Origin: AR5 sp041499965 | GTDB lineage: Bacteria; Methylomirabilota; Methylomirabilia; Rokubacteriales; CSP1-6 | Reading direction: 5' to 3' | DNA length: 64,000 nt | NCBI GenBank assembly: GCA_041499965.1 | Contig: JBGQLG010000009.1 | Span: forward strand, 1 to 64,000 | Part shown: positions 52,547-61,524 of the stretch, piece by piece | Layout of the letters: each line of letters begins with the position of its first letter | How positions within the stretch are numbered: the stretch's first letter is position 1 | Position numbers and translations under genes: made by a program | The notes under the pieces: model-generated | What the model saw: the letters and a program-made list of their open reading frames with translations, nothing else | Databases searched by the model: none | Told to the model about the DNA's origin: nothing

Positions 52547-54240
52547 CAGCCCTCCACGCCGGCCGGCGGGCCCGCCGCCGGCACATCGCGCTCCACCGCG
52601 GCCACCAGCCCACCCGCGAGGAATCCGCGCAGCTCCTCGTCGGTGTGCCGGGCGGCGAACTCGCGGAAGCTCTCGTCGGGCCGGCGGGCCTCGAGATAGG
52701 ACCGGAGCAATCGCTCGATCGCCGCGGGGACCTCGCTGGCCGCGACGCGGTAGCCGACCGGGCGCGCCACCGTCTGGTGGCGACCGACGGCGCCGCCCAC
52801 GCAGAAGTAGTAGGCGTCCACGAGCGCGCCGTCGACCTTCAGCTTCTTGCCCTCGATCCCGATGTCGGCGATCCAGTGCTGGCCGCACGAGTTGGGACAG
52901 CCGGTCACGTGCAGGCGCACGTGACGATCGAACCCGGGCAGGCGAGCCTCCAGCTCCTCGACGAGCGTGCGCGCGAATCCCTTGGTCTCGGTGAGCGCGA
53001 GCTTGCAGAACTCGCTGCCGGTGCAGGCCACGGTGCCGCGGCGGAAGGGCGAGGCGTCGACCGCCAGGCCGAGCGTCTCGGCCTCCCGGGCCACGCGGAC
53101 GGCGCGGCCGTACGGCACGTCGAGCACCAGCAGGTTCTGCATCGTGGTCGTGCGCACCTGGCCGGAGCCGAAACGGTCGGCCAGGTCGGCGACCGCGCGC
53201 ATCTGCGGCGGCGTCAGCCGGCCGCGCACGACCGGCAGGCCGACGTAGCAGAGACCCGCCTGCCGCTGGGCGTGGATGCCGACGTGATCGCGATAGGCGT
53301 CATCCGGCGGATCCTCGGGCACCCCGGGCTCGAGCCGGGCACCCAGCCGGCGCTCCAGCTCGGCGAGGAAGCTCGCCGGCGTCCAGCCCCCGTTGAGGAA
53401 GAGGAACTTGAGCCGGGCCTTCTCGCGGTTGACCCGCAACACGTCGCTGTCACGAAAGATCTCCGCGACCCCGCGCACGACCGGGACCACCTCCCGCTGT
53501 CGGACGAAGGCGTCGAGCCGCACACCCAGATGGGGGTCGGTCGACAGCCCGCCGCCCACCCGCAGCGTGAAGCCCACCTCGCCGGAGTCGGGGTGCCGGA
53601 CCGCCGTGAGCCCCACGTCGTTGATCTCGGGATAGACGCACCAGCTCCGGCAGCCGGTGATCGTCACCTTGAACTTGCGCGGCAGGTTGTAGAAGTCCGG
53701 GTTGCCGTTGAGCAGGCGGGTGGCCTCGTGCACGAGCGGCGAGGCGTCGATCAGCTCGTCGGCGTCGACACCGGCCACCGGGCAGCCGGTCACGTTGCGG
53801 GTGACGTCGCCGCAGGCGCCGAGGGTGGTGATGCCGGTGCGCCACAGCGTCTCGAAGACCGTCGGCAGGTCCTCGATCGTCACCCAGTGCAGCTGAACGT
53901 TCTGTCGCACCGTGAGGTCGGCGACGCCGCGGCCGTGGCGCTCGGCGAGATCGGCGAGGGTGCGGAGCTGGGGTGCGGCCAGGGCCCCGTTGGGGATCCG
54001 GATACGGACCATGAAGTAGGGCACCGCCCGCCCCTCGCCACCGCGGCCGCCGACCGCGCCGACGCCATCGCCCTGGCTGTAGATCCCCCACCAGCGGAAG
54101 TACGTCGCCCACTCGGGCGGGATCGACGCGTGCCCCTCCTGCGCGAAGCGCCGGATCTCTGCGTACGCTTCCCACGGATTCAGCTCGCGCTTGAGCCGCT
54201 CGGCCCGCTGCGCTTTTGTCTCCTTGATCACGTCCGGCAT
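52546..54240 (-). CDS. Ferredoxin-dependent nitrite/sulfite reductase (siroheme)
   Basis: 564 residues. Two related halves. The siroheme-4Fe4S cysteines: ACTGSEFCKLA and HVTGCPNSCGQHW; TLGACGDVTRNVTGCP is the conserved first-half motif. The adjacent siroheme genes confirm cofactor use. Whether it reduces nitrite or sulfite cannot be decided; MPDVIKETKAQRAERLK start resembles both. ATG at 54240 has GGAGCAGGGCG before it. A nested hairpin occupies its 5' UTR. Confidence 0.95.
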   Translation of the reverse strand: MPDVIKETKAQRAERLKRELNPWEAYAEIRRFAQEGHASIPPEWATYFRWWGIYSQGDGVGAVGGRGGEGRAVPYFMVRIRIPNGALAAPQLRTLADLAERHGRGVADLTVRQNVQLHWVTIEDLPTVFETLWRTGITTLGACGDVTRNVTGCPVAGVDADELIDASPLVHEATRLLNGNPDFYNLPRKFKVTITGCRSWCVYPEINDVGLTAVRHPDSGEVGFTLRVGGGLSTDPHLGVRLDAFVRQREVVPVVRGVAEIFRDSDVLRVNREKARLKFLFLNGGWTPASFLAELERRLGARLEPGVPEDPPDDAYRDHVGIHAQRQAGLCYVGLPVVRGRLTPPQMRAVADLADRFGSGQVRTTTMQNLLVLDVPYGRAVRVAREAETLGLAVDASPFRRGTVACTGSEFCKLALTETKGFARTLVEELEARLPGFDRHVRLHVTGCPNSCGQHWIADIGIEGKKLKVDGALVDAYYFCVGGAVGRHQTVARPVGYRVAASEVPAAIERLLRSYLEARRPDESFREFAARHTDEELRGFLAGGLVAAVERDVPAAGPPAGVEG

Positions 54241-54264
54241 CGCCCTGCTCCGATCCCGAAAGCC

Positions 54265-54303
54265 CGAGAGCCGTGACGCGGATCCCCGCGCTCCCGGCTC
54301 TCG
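54265..54303 (-). promoter_or_regulatory. Leader hairpin of the siroheme reductase operon
   Basis: CGAGAGCCG (54265-54273) pairs with CGGCTCTCG (54295-54303); inside, CGCGG-atcc-CCGCG (54277-54290). It ends 25 bases before the ATG and lies downstream of the predicted promoter, so it is transcribed. Not a recognised riboswitch. Confidence 0.5.
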
Positions 54304-54344
54304 TCTTTCGACTCCGACGTTGGTCGCTGGCCCTCAGTCCATGC

Positions 54345-54374
54345 AAATTACCCATTGTCGATCGGAATTGTCAA
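54345..54374 (-). promoter_or_regulatory. Promoter of the reductase/siroheme operon
   Basis: Minus strand TTGACA (54374-54369), 18-base spacer, TAATTT (54350-54345), about 105 bases upstream of the ATG. Good consensus. Confidence 0.65.
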
Positions 54375-54383
54375 GAGTAAGCT
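54355..54383 (+). promoter_or_regulatory. Promoter of the peroxiredoxin gene
   Basis: TTGTCG (54355-54360), 17-base spacer, TAAGCT (54378-54383), 35 bases upstream of the ATG. It interleaves with the divergent reductase promoter, so the two could be mutually regulated. Confidence 0.5.
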
Positions 54384-54418
54384 CTGGCGCATCGACATCA
54401 ATCTGGAGGAGGACTTCA

Positions 54419-55057
54419 ATGTCACTACGTCTCGGCGACACGGCCCCCGACTTCTCCGCCGACACGACCCAGGGACCGCTGCGCTTGCACGACTGGATCG
54501 GGGAATCGTGGGCGATCCTGTTCTCCCATCCGCGCGACTTCACGCCCGTGTGCACGACGGAGCTCGGCTACGTGGCGAAGCTGAAGCCGGAGTTCGATCG
54601 CCGCGGGGTGAAGGCCATCGGCCTGTCGATCGATCCGGTCGAGTCGCACGCGAGGTGGTCGGAGGACATCAAGAACACGCAGGGGCAGGCGCCGAACTTC
54701 CCGATCGTCGCCGATCCCGACCGCAAGGTGGCCAACCTCTACGGCATGATGCATCCCGCCCACGATGAGGTGTACACGGTGCGGACGGTCTTCGTCATCG
54801 ACCCCAGGAAGACGATCCGCCTGATGATCACCTACCCGCAGACGACCGGCCGCAACTTCGACGAGATCCTGCGCGTGATCGACTCGCTGCAGCTCACCGA
54901 CGCCCACCGCGTCGCCACCCCCGTGAACTGGAAGCAGGGCGACGACGTCATCATCGTCCCCGCCGTGACCGACGCCGAGGCCAAGGAAACGTTCCCGAAC
55001 GGCTGGAAAGCCCTCACCCCCTACCTGAGACTCACGAAGCAGCCGGCCGCCCGGTAG
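54419..55057 (+). CDS. 1-Cys peroxiredoxin (Prx6 type)
   Basis: 212 residues. HPRDFTPVCTTELGYVAK with peroxidatic C45; the C-terminal dimerisation domain ends KALTPYLRLTKQPAA. Reduces hydroperoxides in the cytosol. ATG at 54419 with GGAGGAGG 7 bases upstream, a very good ribosome site. Divergent to the reductase operon. Resolving cysteine is not obvious, as expected for 1-Cys type. Confidence 0.97.
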   Translation: MSLRLGDTAPDFSADTTQGPLRLHDWIGESWAILFSHPRDFTPVCTTELGYVAKLKPEFDRRGVKAIGLSIDPVESHARWSEDIKNTQGQAPNFPIVADPDRKVANLYGMMHPAHDEVYTVRTVFVIDPRKTIRLMITYPQTTGRNFDEILRVIDSLQLTDAHRVATPVNWKQGDDVIIVPAVTDAEAKETFPNGWKALTPYLRLTKQPAAR

Positions 55058-55111
55058 CCCGCGGCGGCGCCCAGGCCGGCGTTCCTGGCGACCGCTGGCG
55101 TCGCCCGGGCC

Positions 55112-55220
55112 GATCAAAAGGGGTCAGCTGCTAGGCGGCGCGAGCACCGGAGCGAGGCGTACTCCGAGTACGCCGCAGCGAGGAGCGCAGCGCCAACGAC
55201 GCAGATGGCCCCTTTTCATC
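55112..55220. repeat. 109-bp structured intergenic repeat, copy A
   Basis: Between convergent prx and dppC. Ends are near-inverted (AAAAGGGGTCAGCTGC against the complement of GCAGATGGCCCCTTTT). Centre: 19-bp palindrome GGCGTACTC-C-GAGTACGCC (55156-55174). The reverse complement aligns with copy B at 8874-8982. No gene inside. Confidence 0.85.
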
Positions 55221-55274
55221 GGCCCGCCGCCGCGCGTTCACCGGCCGCCGCGCGTTCTCCGGCCACCGCACGCG

Positions 55275-56174
55275 TCAGACGTTCAACCGCGGATCCAGCG
55301 TATCCCGCAACCCGTCGCCGAACAGATTGATCCCCAGCACCGTCACGAGAATCGCCAGTCCCGGGAAGGTGGCCAGCCACCACGCCGTCGAGATGTACAC
55401 GCGCCCGTCCGCCAGCATCCCGCCCCAGGTCGGGGTCGGCGGCTGCACGCCCAGTCCGAGGAAGGACAGCGCCGACTCGATCACGATCACGCGAGCCATG
55501 TCCAGGGTGGCCACCACCAGCCACGGCGTCAGCGCGTTGGGCAGGATGTGGCGGAGCAGGACGCGGACGTCGCCGCCGCCCAGCGCCAGGGCGGCCTGTA
55601 CGAACTCGCGCTCGCGCAGCGTCAGCACGGCCCCGCGCACGATCCGCGCGTACACGACCCACGACGACACGCCGATCACCACGATGATCGTCTTGAGGCT
55701 CGGCCCCAGCACCCCGATCACGGCGATGGCCAGCAGGATGAACGGAAACGCGAGCTGAATGTCGGCCAGCCGCATCAGGACGTCGTCGGTGCGGCCGCCG
55801 AAGTAGCCGGCGACCAGCCCGGCCGCCATGCCGATCAGCCCGGAGATCGCCACCGCCGCGAAGCCGACCAGCAGGGCGGGACGGGCGCCGTAGATCACCC
55901 GGGCCAGCAGATCGCGCCCCAGGTGATCGGTGCCGAGCGGGTGCACGTGGCCGGCCGCGTCGCGGAAGCCCGGCGCCTTCAGGCGCAGATCGCCCAGATC
56001 CTGCTCGATCGGATCGAACGGCGAGATCAGCGAGGCCGTCAGCGCCGTCAGGACCACCAGCACCACGACGACCAGCCCGAACAGGGCGGTGCGCCGCGCG
56101 GCCAGCCGCCGCAGGAAGACCAGCCACTCGCGCCGCTGGGCGCGCGCGGCCTCAGGCAGCGCGACGGTGGCCAT
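55275..56174 (-). CDS. dppC: ABC transporter permease, DppC/OppC type
   Basis: 299 residues. Six membrane helices; HPLGTDHLGRDLLARVIYGAR is the DppC N-terminal hallmark and RIVRGAVLTLREREFVQAALALGGGDVRVLLRHILPN (in parts) contains the EAA loop that contacts the ATPase. Inner-membrane half of a peptide or nickel-type importer. Follows dppB by 6 bases. No binding protein or ATPase gene is in view. Confidence 0.94.
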   Translation of the reverse strand: MATVALPEAARAQRREWLVFLRRLAARRTALFGLVVVVLVVLTALTASLISPFDPIEQDLGDLRLKAPGFRDAAGHVHPLGTDHLGRDLLARVIYGARPALLVGFAAVAISGLIGMAAGLVAGYFGGRTDDVLMRLADIQLAFPFILLAIAVIGVLGPSLKTIIVVIGVSSWVVYARIVRGAVLTLREREFVQAALALGGGDVRVLLRHILPNALTPWLVVATLDMARVIVIESALSFLGLGVQPPTPTWGGMLADGRVYISTAWWLATFPGLAILVTVLGINLFGDGLRDTLDPRLNV

Positions 56175-56180
56175 GGCCGG

Positions 56181-57098
56181 TCATCGCAGCCGGATCCTCG
56201 GATCGAGATAGGTGTAGACGACGTCGACCAGGAGGTTGACGAGGACGAACGTGCTGGCCAGCAGGAACACCGCGGCCTGCACCACCGGATAGTCGCGGTT
56301 GGCGATCGCCTGCACGCTGAGGCGGCCGACCCCGGGCCAGGCGAAGATCGTCTCGGTGATGACCGAGCCGCCCAGCAGCGTGCCGAGCTCGATGCCGACG
56401 ATCGTCACGATCGGGATCGCCGCGTTCTTGAGCGCGTGCTTCCACACCACCGGCGAATCGCTCACGCCCTTGGCGCGGGCCGTGCGGATGTAGTCCTGGT
56501 TGAGGACCTCCAGCATGCCCGAGCGGGTCAGGCGGGTGATGCGAGCGGTGGTGAACAGCCCCAGGGTCACCGCCGGCAGGATCAGGTGCGAAAGCGTGCC
56601 CCGGCCGGAGGACGGCAGCAGGTGGAACTGCACCGAGAAGAGCAGGATCAGCATGATGCCGAGCCAGAACGTCGGCAGCGACTGCCCGAACAGCGCCACC
56701 ACCGTCGCCACGTAGTCGAGCAGCGAGTTGCGGCGCACGGCCGAGACGATGCCGGCCGGGATGGACAGGCAGAGCGCCAGCAGCAGGGCGGCGCCGGCCA
56801 GCTCGAACGTGGCGGGCATGCGCTCGACGACGAGGCCGAAGGCGGCCTCGCCGTGCCGCACCGACTGGCCGAAGTCGCCGTGCAGGGCGCCCGTGAGGAA
56901 GCGGCCGTACTGCACGAGGAACGGATCGTTGAAGCCCATCACCTCCCGGAATCGCCGCACGTCCTCGGCCGAGGCATCGGGCGGCAGCAGGACGAGTGCG
57001 GGGTCGCCGGTCAGGTGCAGGATCGCGAAGACGACGAAGGACACGCCAAAGAGCACGACCAGCGACTGCAGCAGTCGCCGGACGAGGAACGTGCTCAT
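56181..57098 (-). CDS. dppB: ABC transporter permease, DppB/OppB type
   Basis: 305 residues. MSTFLVRRLLQSLVVLFGVSFVVFAILHLTGDPA is the DppB opening; TRSGMLEVLNQDYIRTARAKGVSDSPVVWKHALKNAAIP (in parts) is the EAA loop. Forms the channel with DppC. ATG at 57098 overlaps the rlmD stop (ATGA). Confidence 0.95.
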   Translation of the reverse strand: MSTFLVRRLLQSLVVLFGVSFVVFAILHLTGDPALVLLPPDASAEDVRRFREVMGFNDPFLVQYGRFLTGALHGDFGQSVRHGEAAFGLVVERMPATFELAGAALLLALCLSIPAGIVSAVRRNSLLDYVATVVALFGQSLPTFWLGIMLILLFSVQFHLLPSSGRGTLSHLILPAVTLGLFTTARITRLTRSGMLEVLNQDYIRTARAKGVSDSPVVWKHALKNAAIPIVTIVGIELGTLLGGSVITETIFAWPGVGRLSVQAIANRDYPVVQAAVFLLASTFVLVNLLVDVVYTYLDPRIRLR

Positions 57099-58459
57099 GC
57101 CCGCGACAAGCGCGCCACGGCCTCGATGTGCGGGGTCTGCGGGAACATGTCGACCGGCTGCACCCACTCCAGGCGATAGCCCTGGCGGGCCAGGTCACCG
57201 ACGTCGCGGGCCAGCGTGGCCGGATTGCAGGAGACGTAGACCAGGCGCGCCGGGGCCAGCGTGGCCAGCGCGGTGAGCGCCTTGGGATGAAATCCGGCCC
57301 GCGGCGGATCGGCCACCACCACCTCGGCCCGCACGCCGTCGCCCATGAGCGCGGGCAGCACGTGCCGCACCTCGCCGGCCAGGAACGTGCAGTTGTCGAT
57401 GCCGTTGGCCCGGGCGTTGCGGGTGGCGTCGGCGACGGCGGCCGCCGACAGCTCGACGCCGTAGACGCGTGCGGCCCGGCGCGCCAGCAGCAGGCTGATG
57501 GCGCCGGTGCCCGAGTACAGGTCCAGCACCGTCTCGTGCCCCTCGAGCGCGCACGCCTCGGCCACGATCGCGAACAGCCGCTCGGCCTGCCGGGTGTTGG
57601 TCTGGAAGAACGAGTTGGCCGAGACCTGGAACGAGACGCCGTCCAGCGATTCCGTGATGTGGTCGCGTCCGAGCAGCAGGTGCTCCTCGCTGCCGACGGC
57701 CACGCTGGCCTTCCGGTCGTTGACGTTCAACAGCACGCTGCTGGTGGCGGGGACCCGGGCCTTGAGCGCCTCGGCGACGGGCATCAGCGCCGGCACGTCG
57801 GGGGCGCTGGCCACGACGTTGACCATGGCCTCGCCCGTGCGCCGGCCCTCGCGCAGCGTGACGAAGCGCAGCAAGCCGCGCTCGGACTCCTGGTCCCACA
57901 CCGACAGGCCGCGCGCCCGGACCTGGCGCCGGAACTCGTCGAGCAGCGCGTTCATCGTGTCCGACTGCAGCAGGCAGCGCTCGATGTCGAGGACGACGTC
58001 GTAGCGCTCGGCCGCGTGCAGCCCGACCGCCGCGCCGGCGCCGGCGCCGGCGATGGTGAACTCCATCTTGTTGCGATAGCCGTAGGGCTCGGGTGCCGGC
58101 ACGATCGGGCGCAGCTCGAACGGCGGCAGGCCGCCCAGGCGGGTGAGGCAGTCGCGCACCTGCTTTTCCTTGAACGCGAGCTGGGCGGGATAGGCCAGGT
58201 GCTGCAGGCGGCAGCCGCCGCAGTGACCAAAATACGGGCAGGGCGCCTCGACCCGGTCGGGCGAGGGCGTCAGCACCTCGGCGATCGTGCCGCGGCCGTA
58301 GCGGCCGCGCGCCTCGGTGATCGTCACCAGCAGCCGGTCGCCGGGCAATCCGCCCCGGACGAACACCACGTAACCGTCGGCGCGGCCGACCCCCTCGCCT
58401 CCGAAGGCGAGGTCGTCGACGACGAGCTCCAACCTATCGCCGCGTCTCGGCTTCGCCAT
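57095..58459 (-). CDS. rlmD: 23S rRNA (uracil-5-)-methyltransferase RlmD
   Basis: 454 residues. N-terminal TRAM (LELVVDDLAFGGEGVGRADGYVVFV), 4Fe-4S cysteines CPYFGHCGGCRLQH with another in ERCLLQ, SAM-binding VLDLYSGTGAISLLLARRA, catalytic VYVSCNPATLARD. Adds m5U to 23S rRNA. ATG at 58459 gives the family N-terminus. Unusual coupling to dppB downstream. Confidence 0.96.
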   Translation of the reverse strand: MAKPRRGDRLELVVDDLAFGGEGVGRADGYVVFVRGGLPGDRLLVTITEARGRYGRGTIAEVLTPSPDRVEAPCPYFGHCGGCRLQHLAYPAQLAFKEKQVRDCLTRLGGLPPFELRPIVPAPEPYGYRNKMEFTIAGAGAGAAVGLHAAERYDVVLDIERCLLQSDTMNALLDEFRRQVRARGLSVWDQESERGLLRFVTLREGRRTGEAMVNVVASAPDVPALMPVAEALKARVPATSSVLLNVNDRKASVAVGSEEHLLLGRDHITESLDGVSFQVSANSFFQTNTRQAERLFAIVAEACALEGHETVLDLYSGTGAISLLLARRAARVYGVELSAAAVADATRNARANGIDNCTFLAGEVRHVLPALMGDGVRAEVVVADPPRAGFHPKALTALATLAPARLVYVSCNPATLARDVGDLARQGYRLEWVQPVDMFPQTPHIEAVARLSRA

Positions 58460-58530
58460 GTGTCTGGCCACTATAAACGAGGAGTCCGAGGCTGGCCAGC
58501 CGCGGGGCCGGGGGAGTATCATAGCGTGTC

Positions 58531-59001
58531 ATGAAGGGCCGGGCGCCGCGCGTCGTCGGAGAACTGTTGGTGAGCGCGATGCCCCAGCTCAAGGATCGGC
58601 TGCTCGTCCAGCGGCTGCAGCGCGCGTGGAGCGCGCTCGTCGGCGCCGACGTGGCGCGACGGTCGCGGCCCCACGCGCTCGTCAACGGGAGCCTGCAGAT
58701 CACCGTCGACAACTCGCCCTGGCTGCACGAGCTGACGCTGCGCGGCCCCGATCTGGCCGCGCGCCTCGGCGCGCAGTTCCCGGCGGTGCGCTCGCTCCGC
58801 TTCATGCTCGGCGCTCCACCCGCCGAGGAGCCGTCGCCGGCCGCGCGCCCGGCGACACGGCCGTCGCACTTGAGCGACGACGACCGGCGCGCCATCGACG
58901 CGGCCGCCGCTGCGATTTCCGATCCCGACGTGGCCGCCGGCGCCCACCGCCTCATGGTGCGGGCCTGGCCGCCGGCGCCGGCACGAGGTAATGAACGATG
59001 A
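58531..59001 (+). CDS. DUF721/DciA-like protein
   Basis: 156 residues. N-terminal DUF721 fold (VGELLVSAMPQLKDRLLVQRLQRAWSALVGADVARRSRPHAL, LQITVDNSPWLHELTLRGPDLAARL in parts); DciA members help load DnaB, but the short form here is not certainly such. ATG at 58531. Its end overlaps the TPR gene by 4 bases. Confidence 0.82.
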   Translation: MKGRAPRVVGELLVSAMPQLKDRLLVQRLQRAWSALVGADVARRSRPHALVNGSLQITVDNSPWLHELTLRGPDLAARLGAQFPAVRSLRFMLGAPPAEEPSPAARPATRPSHLSDDDRRAIDAAAAAISDPDVAAGAHRLMVRAWPPAPARGNER

Positions 59002-60761
59002 TGGTCCGCTTCGCCGCCTTCGGTCTCCTCCTGCTCGCTGCCGGCGGCCTCGCCGGGTGCGCGACCACCGCACCGGCCTCGACGGAGGACGGCACCGAGA
59101 CGCCGCGCCGCATGTTCGCCTCGCGCGAGCGGGACGTGGCGGCCGAGGCGTATTACCACTATACGATCGCGCAGATGCTGGTCCAGGCCGGCCGCTTCAA
59201 GGAAGCCGTGGCGCCGATGGAAGAGGCGCTGCGGCGCGATCCCGACTCGGCGTTCCTGTGGACGACGCTGGCCCAGTGGCTCGTGCGCGCCGAGCAGCCG
59301 GTCGAGGCCCTGGCCGCCGCGCGCCGGGCGGTGCAGCTGGCCCCCGACGACGTGGCGCCGCATCTCACGCTGGCCGACCTGCTCCGCGGCCAGAAGAAGT
59401 ACGCCGAGGCGGAGGCCGAGCTGGAGCGCGTCGTGGCGCTGAACCCCAACGCCGACGAGGCCTACCTCACCCTGGCGCGCTACCAGGTGGAGCAGAAGGC
59501 CTACGATCGGGCCCGGGTGGTGCTGCTGCGGCTGGCCGAGCAGCAGCCCCGCAACGCCCAGGCCCAGTTCCTGCTCGGGCGCCTGGCGATCGAGACCGAG
59601 GCGTGGGACGAGGCCATCACCCGGCTCACCCGGGCCGTCGAGATCGACCCCGACCACGACGGCGCCTGGACGGCACTGGGCTACGTGTACGAGTCCCAGC
59701 GCCGGACCGACGAGGCGATCGACGTCTACCGCCGCGCCGTCAAGTCGAATCCCGACAACCCGGCGTTCGTCGAGCGGCTGGGCGATCTGCTCATCCGCCT
59801 CGGCCGCTTCACCGAGGCCCAGGCCGAGGTCGAGGCGCTGGCCGAGCAGAACCCGCGCGACCCGCGCGTCTGGATGAAGCTGGGCGCGGTCTTCTACGAG
59901 CAGAAGCTGTGGGACAAGGCCGGCGACGCCTTCCGTCGGGTGGTGCTGCTCGAGCCCTCGAATCTGAGGGCCCGCTACTACCTGGCCACGACCTACATGG
60001 ACGCCGGCAAGGACCCGGAGGCCAAGGCCGAGCTGGAGAAGATCCTGCGCGCCGATCCCCGCTCGATCGACGCCCGCGTGCAGCTCGGATTCCTCTCGGG
60101 CAAGGCCAAGCGCTACGACGAGGCCGTCACGTTCCTGCGCGAGGCGGTCAACATCGATCCCAAGCGACCCGAGCTGTTCCTCTACCTGGGCACCGCGTAC
60201 TTCCGCGCCAAGGAGTACGACCGCGCCGCCCAGACCCTGCAGGAAGGCCTGACGCTCGACGACACGCAGAAGGACCTGCATTTTCAGCTCGGCGTCGTGC
60301 TGGAAAAGCAGCAGAAGTTCGACGACGCCGTCCGCCAGTTCCGCAACGTCATCAACCTCGATCCCAAGCACGCCGAGGCCTACAACTACGTCGGCTACAT
60401 GTATGCCGAGCGCGGCCAGAACCTCGAGGAAGCGGTCTCGCTCATCAACAAGGCGCTATCGCTGGAGCCCGACAACGGCTACTTCATCGACAGCCTCGGC
60501 TGGGCGTACTACCAGCAGGGCCGGTACGGGGAGGCCGTCCGCGAGCTCAAGCGGGCCGTCGACCGTGCCAAGGAAGACCCGGTGATCTTCGAGCACCTCG
60601 GCGACGCGCTCCACAAGGGTGGCCTCGACGAGGACGCGGTGGCCGCCTGGGAGAAGGCGCTGCAGCTCGACCCCGCCGCCGACGGCATCAAGAAGAAGCT
60701 CGACGATCTCCGCGCCCGGCTGCGGCGGGCCCAGAGTGACCGCTCGAAGGCTTCGCAGTAG
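58998..60761 (+). CDS. TPR-repeat lipoprotein
   Basis: 587 residues. Signal peptide with lipobox LAGC (residues about 17-20), then about 14 tetratricopeptide repeats (e.g. AKKYAEAEAELERVVALNPN, AEAYNYVGYMYAERGQNLEEAVSLINKALSLEPDNGYF in parts). Outer-membrane or periplasmic scaffold for protein-protein contacts; partner unknown. ATG at 58998 overlaps the previous stop. Found upstream of lolB-ispE in related genomes as I recall. Confidence 0.92.
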   Translation: MMVRFAAFGLLLLAAGGLAGCATTAPASTEDGTETPRRMFASRERDVAAEAYYHYTIAQMLVQAGRFKEAVAPMEEALRRDPDSAFLWTTLAQWLVRAEQPVEALAAARRAVQLAPDDVAPHLTLADLLRGQKKYAEAEAELERVVALNPNADEAYLTLARYQVEQKAYDRARVVLLRLAEQQPRNAQAQFLLGRLAIETEAWDEAITRLTRAVEIDPDHDGAWTALGYVYESQRRTDEAIDVYRRAVKSNPDNPAFVERLGDLLIRLGRFTEAQAEVEALAEQNPRDPRVWMKLGAVFYEQKLWDKAGDAFRRVVLLEPSNLRARYYLATTYMDAGKDPEAKAELEKILRADPRSIDARVQLGFLSGKAKRYDEAVTFLREAVNIDPKRPELFLYLGTAYFRAKEYDRAAQTLQEGLTLDDTQKDLHFQLGVVLEKQQKFDDAVRQFRNVINLDPKHAEAYNYVGYMYAERGQNLEEAVSLINKALSLEPDNGYFIDSLGWAYYQQGRYGEAVRELKRAVDRAKEDPVIFEHLGDALHKGGLDEDAVAAWEKALQLDPAADGIKKKLDDLRARLRRAQSDRSKASQ

Positions 60762-61509
60762 CCTCGTCTTCCTGCTCGCGGTCGGGCTGGCGTCGGGGTG
60801 CAGCATCGCGCTGGCCCCGCCGCGCCAGCCGATCTCCGCGGAGGCCCGCCGCGCGATCGACCTGCTGCTGACGCGCTGGCAGGCCGTCACCGACCTGCGC
60901 ACGCTCGCCGACATCAACGTGGACCGCGGCGGCCAGCGCCAGCAGCTGGCCGGCGTGCTGCTGGCCAAGGCGCCGGGCAGCGTGCGCTTCGAGGCGCTCT
61001 CGCCCTTCGGCCAGCCGTTCCTCATCGCCGTGGTGCACGAGGGTCGCCTCACCGCCTTCAATGCGGCCAGCAACGAGGCCGTGGTCGGCGACGCCACCGC
61101 GGAGACGACCGCGCGCCTGCTCGGCCTGCCCTTCGAGCCGCACGATCTCGTCGCCGTGGTGACCGGATACGCGGTGCCGCCGGACGACGTCCGCGTGGCC
61201 GAGATCCTGCCCCCCGATGCCCTGGGCCCATCGCTCTCGCTCATTGGAGCGGTCCACGAGCAGCGTATCTGGATGGATTTCGAGACCGGCGTCGTCCGCC
61301 AGCTACAGATCGTCGGCGGCCGGGCGGCGGCGACCGTCACCTATCTGCGCGACGACCAGGGACAGCTGACCGGCTTCGACGTGAGCGCCGCGGAGCGCTG
61401 GCTCACCGGCACCGTGCGCTACCGCAACCTGGCGACCGCGGTCGGACTGCAGGCGAGTCAGTTCGCGCTGACGCTGCCCAAAGACGCGAAAACACAACCG
61501 ATCCGTTGA
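60736..61509 (+). CDS. LolB-like outer-membrane lipoprotein
   Basis: 257 residues. Signal peptide with lipobox ASGC (VFLLAVGLASGCS). The mature part (TRWQAVTDLRTLADINVDRGGQRQQLAGVLLAKAPGSVRFEALSPFGQPFLIAV in parts) has the LolB/DUF4292 layout: a concave half-barrel for lipids. In Proteobacteria lolB sits before ispE, as here. GTG at 60736 overlaps the TPR gene by 26 bases. Confidence 0.82.
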   Translation: MTARRLRSSLVFLLAVGLASGCSIALAPPRQPISAEARRAIDLLLTRWQAVTDLRTLADINVDRGGQRQQLAGVLLAKAPGSVRFEALSPFGQPFLIAVVHEGRLTAFNAASNEAVVGDATAETTARLLGLPFEPHDLVAVVTGYAVPPDDVRVAEILPPDALGPSLSLIGAVHEQRIWMDFETGVVRQLQIVGGRAAATVTYLRDDQGQLTGFDVSAAERWLTGTVRYRNLATAVGLQASQFALTLPKDAKTQPIR

Positions 61510-61524
61510 CGCTCCCCGGGGTGC

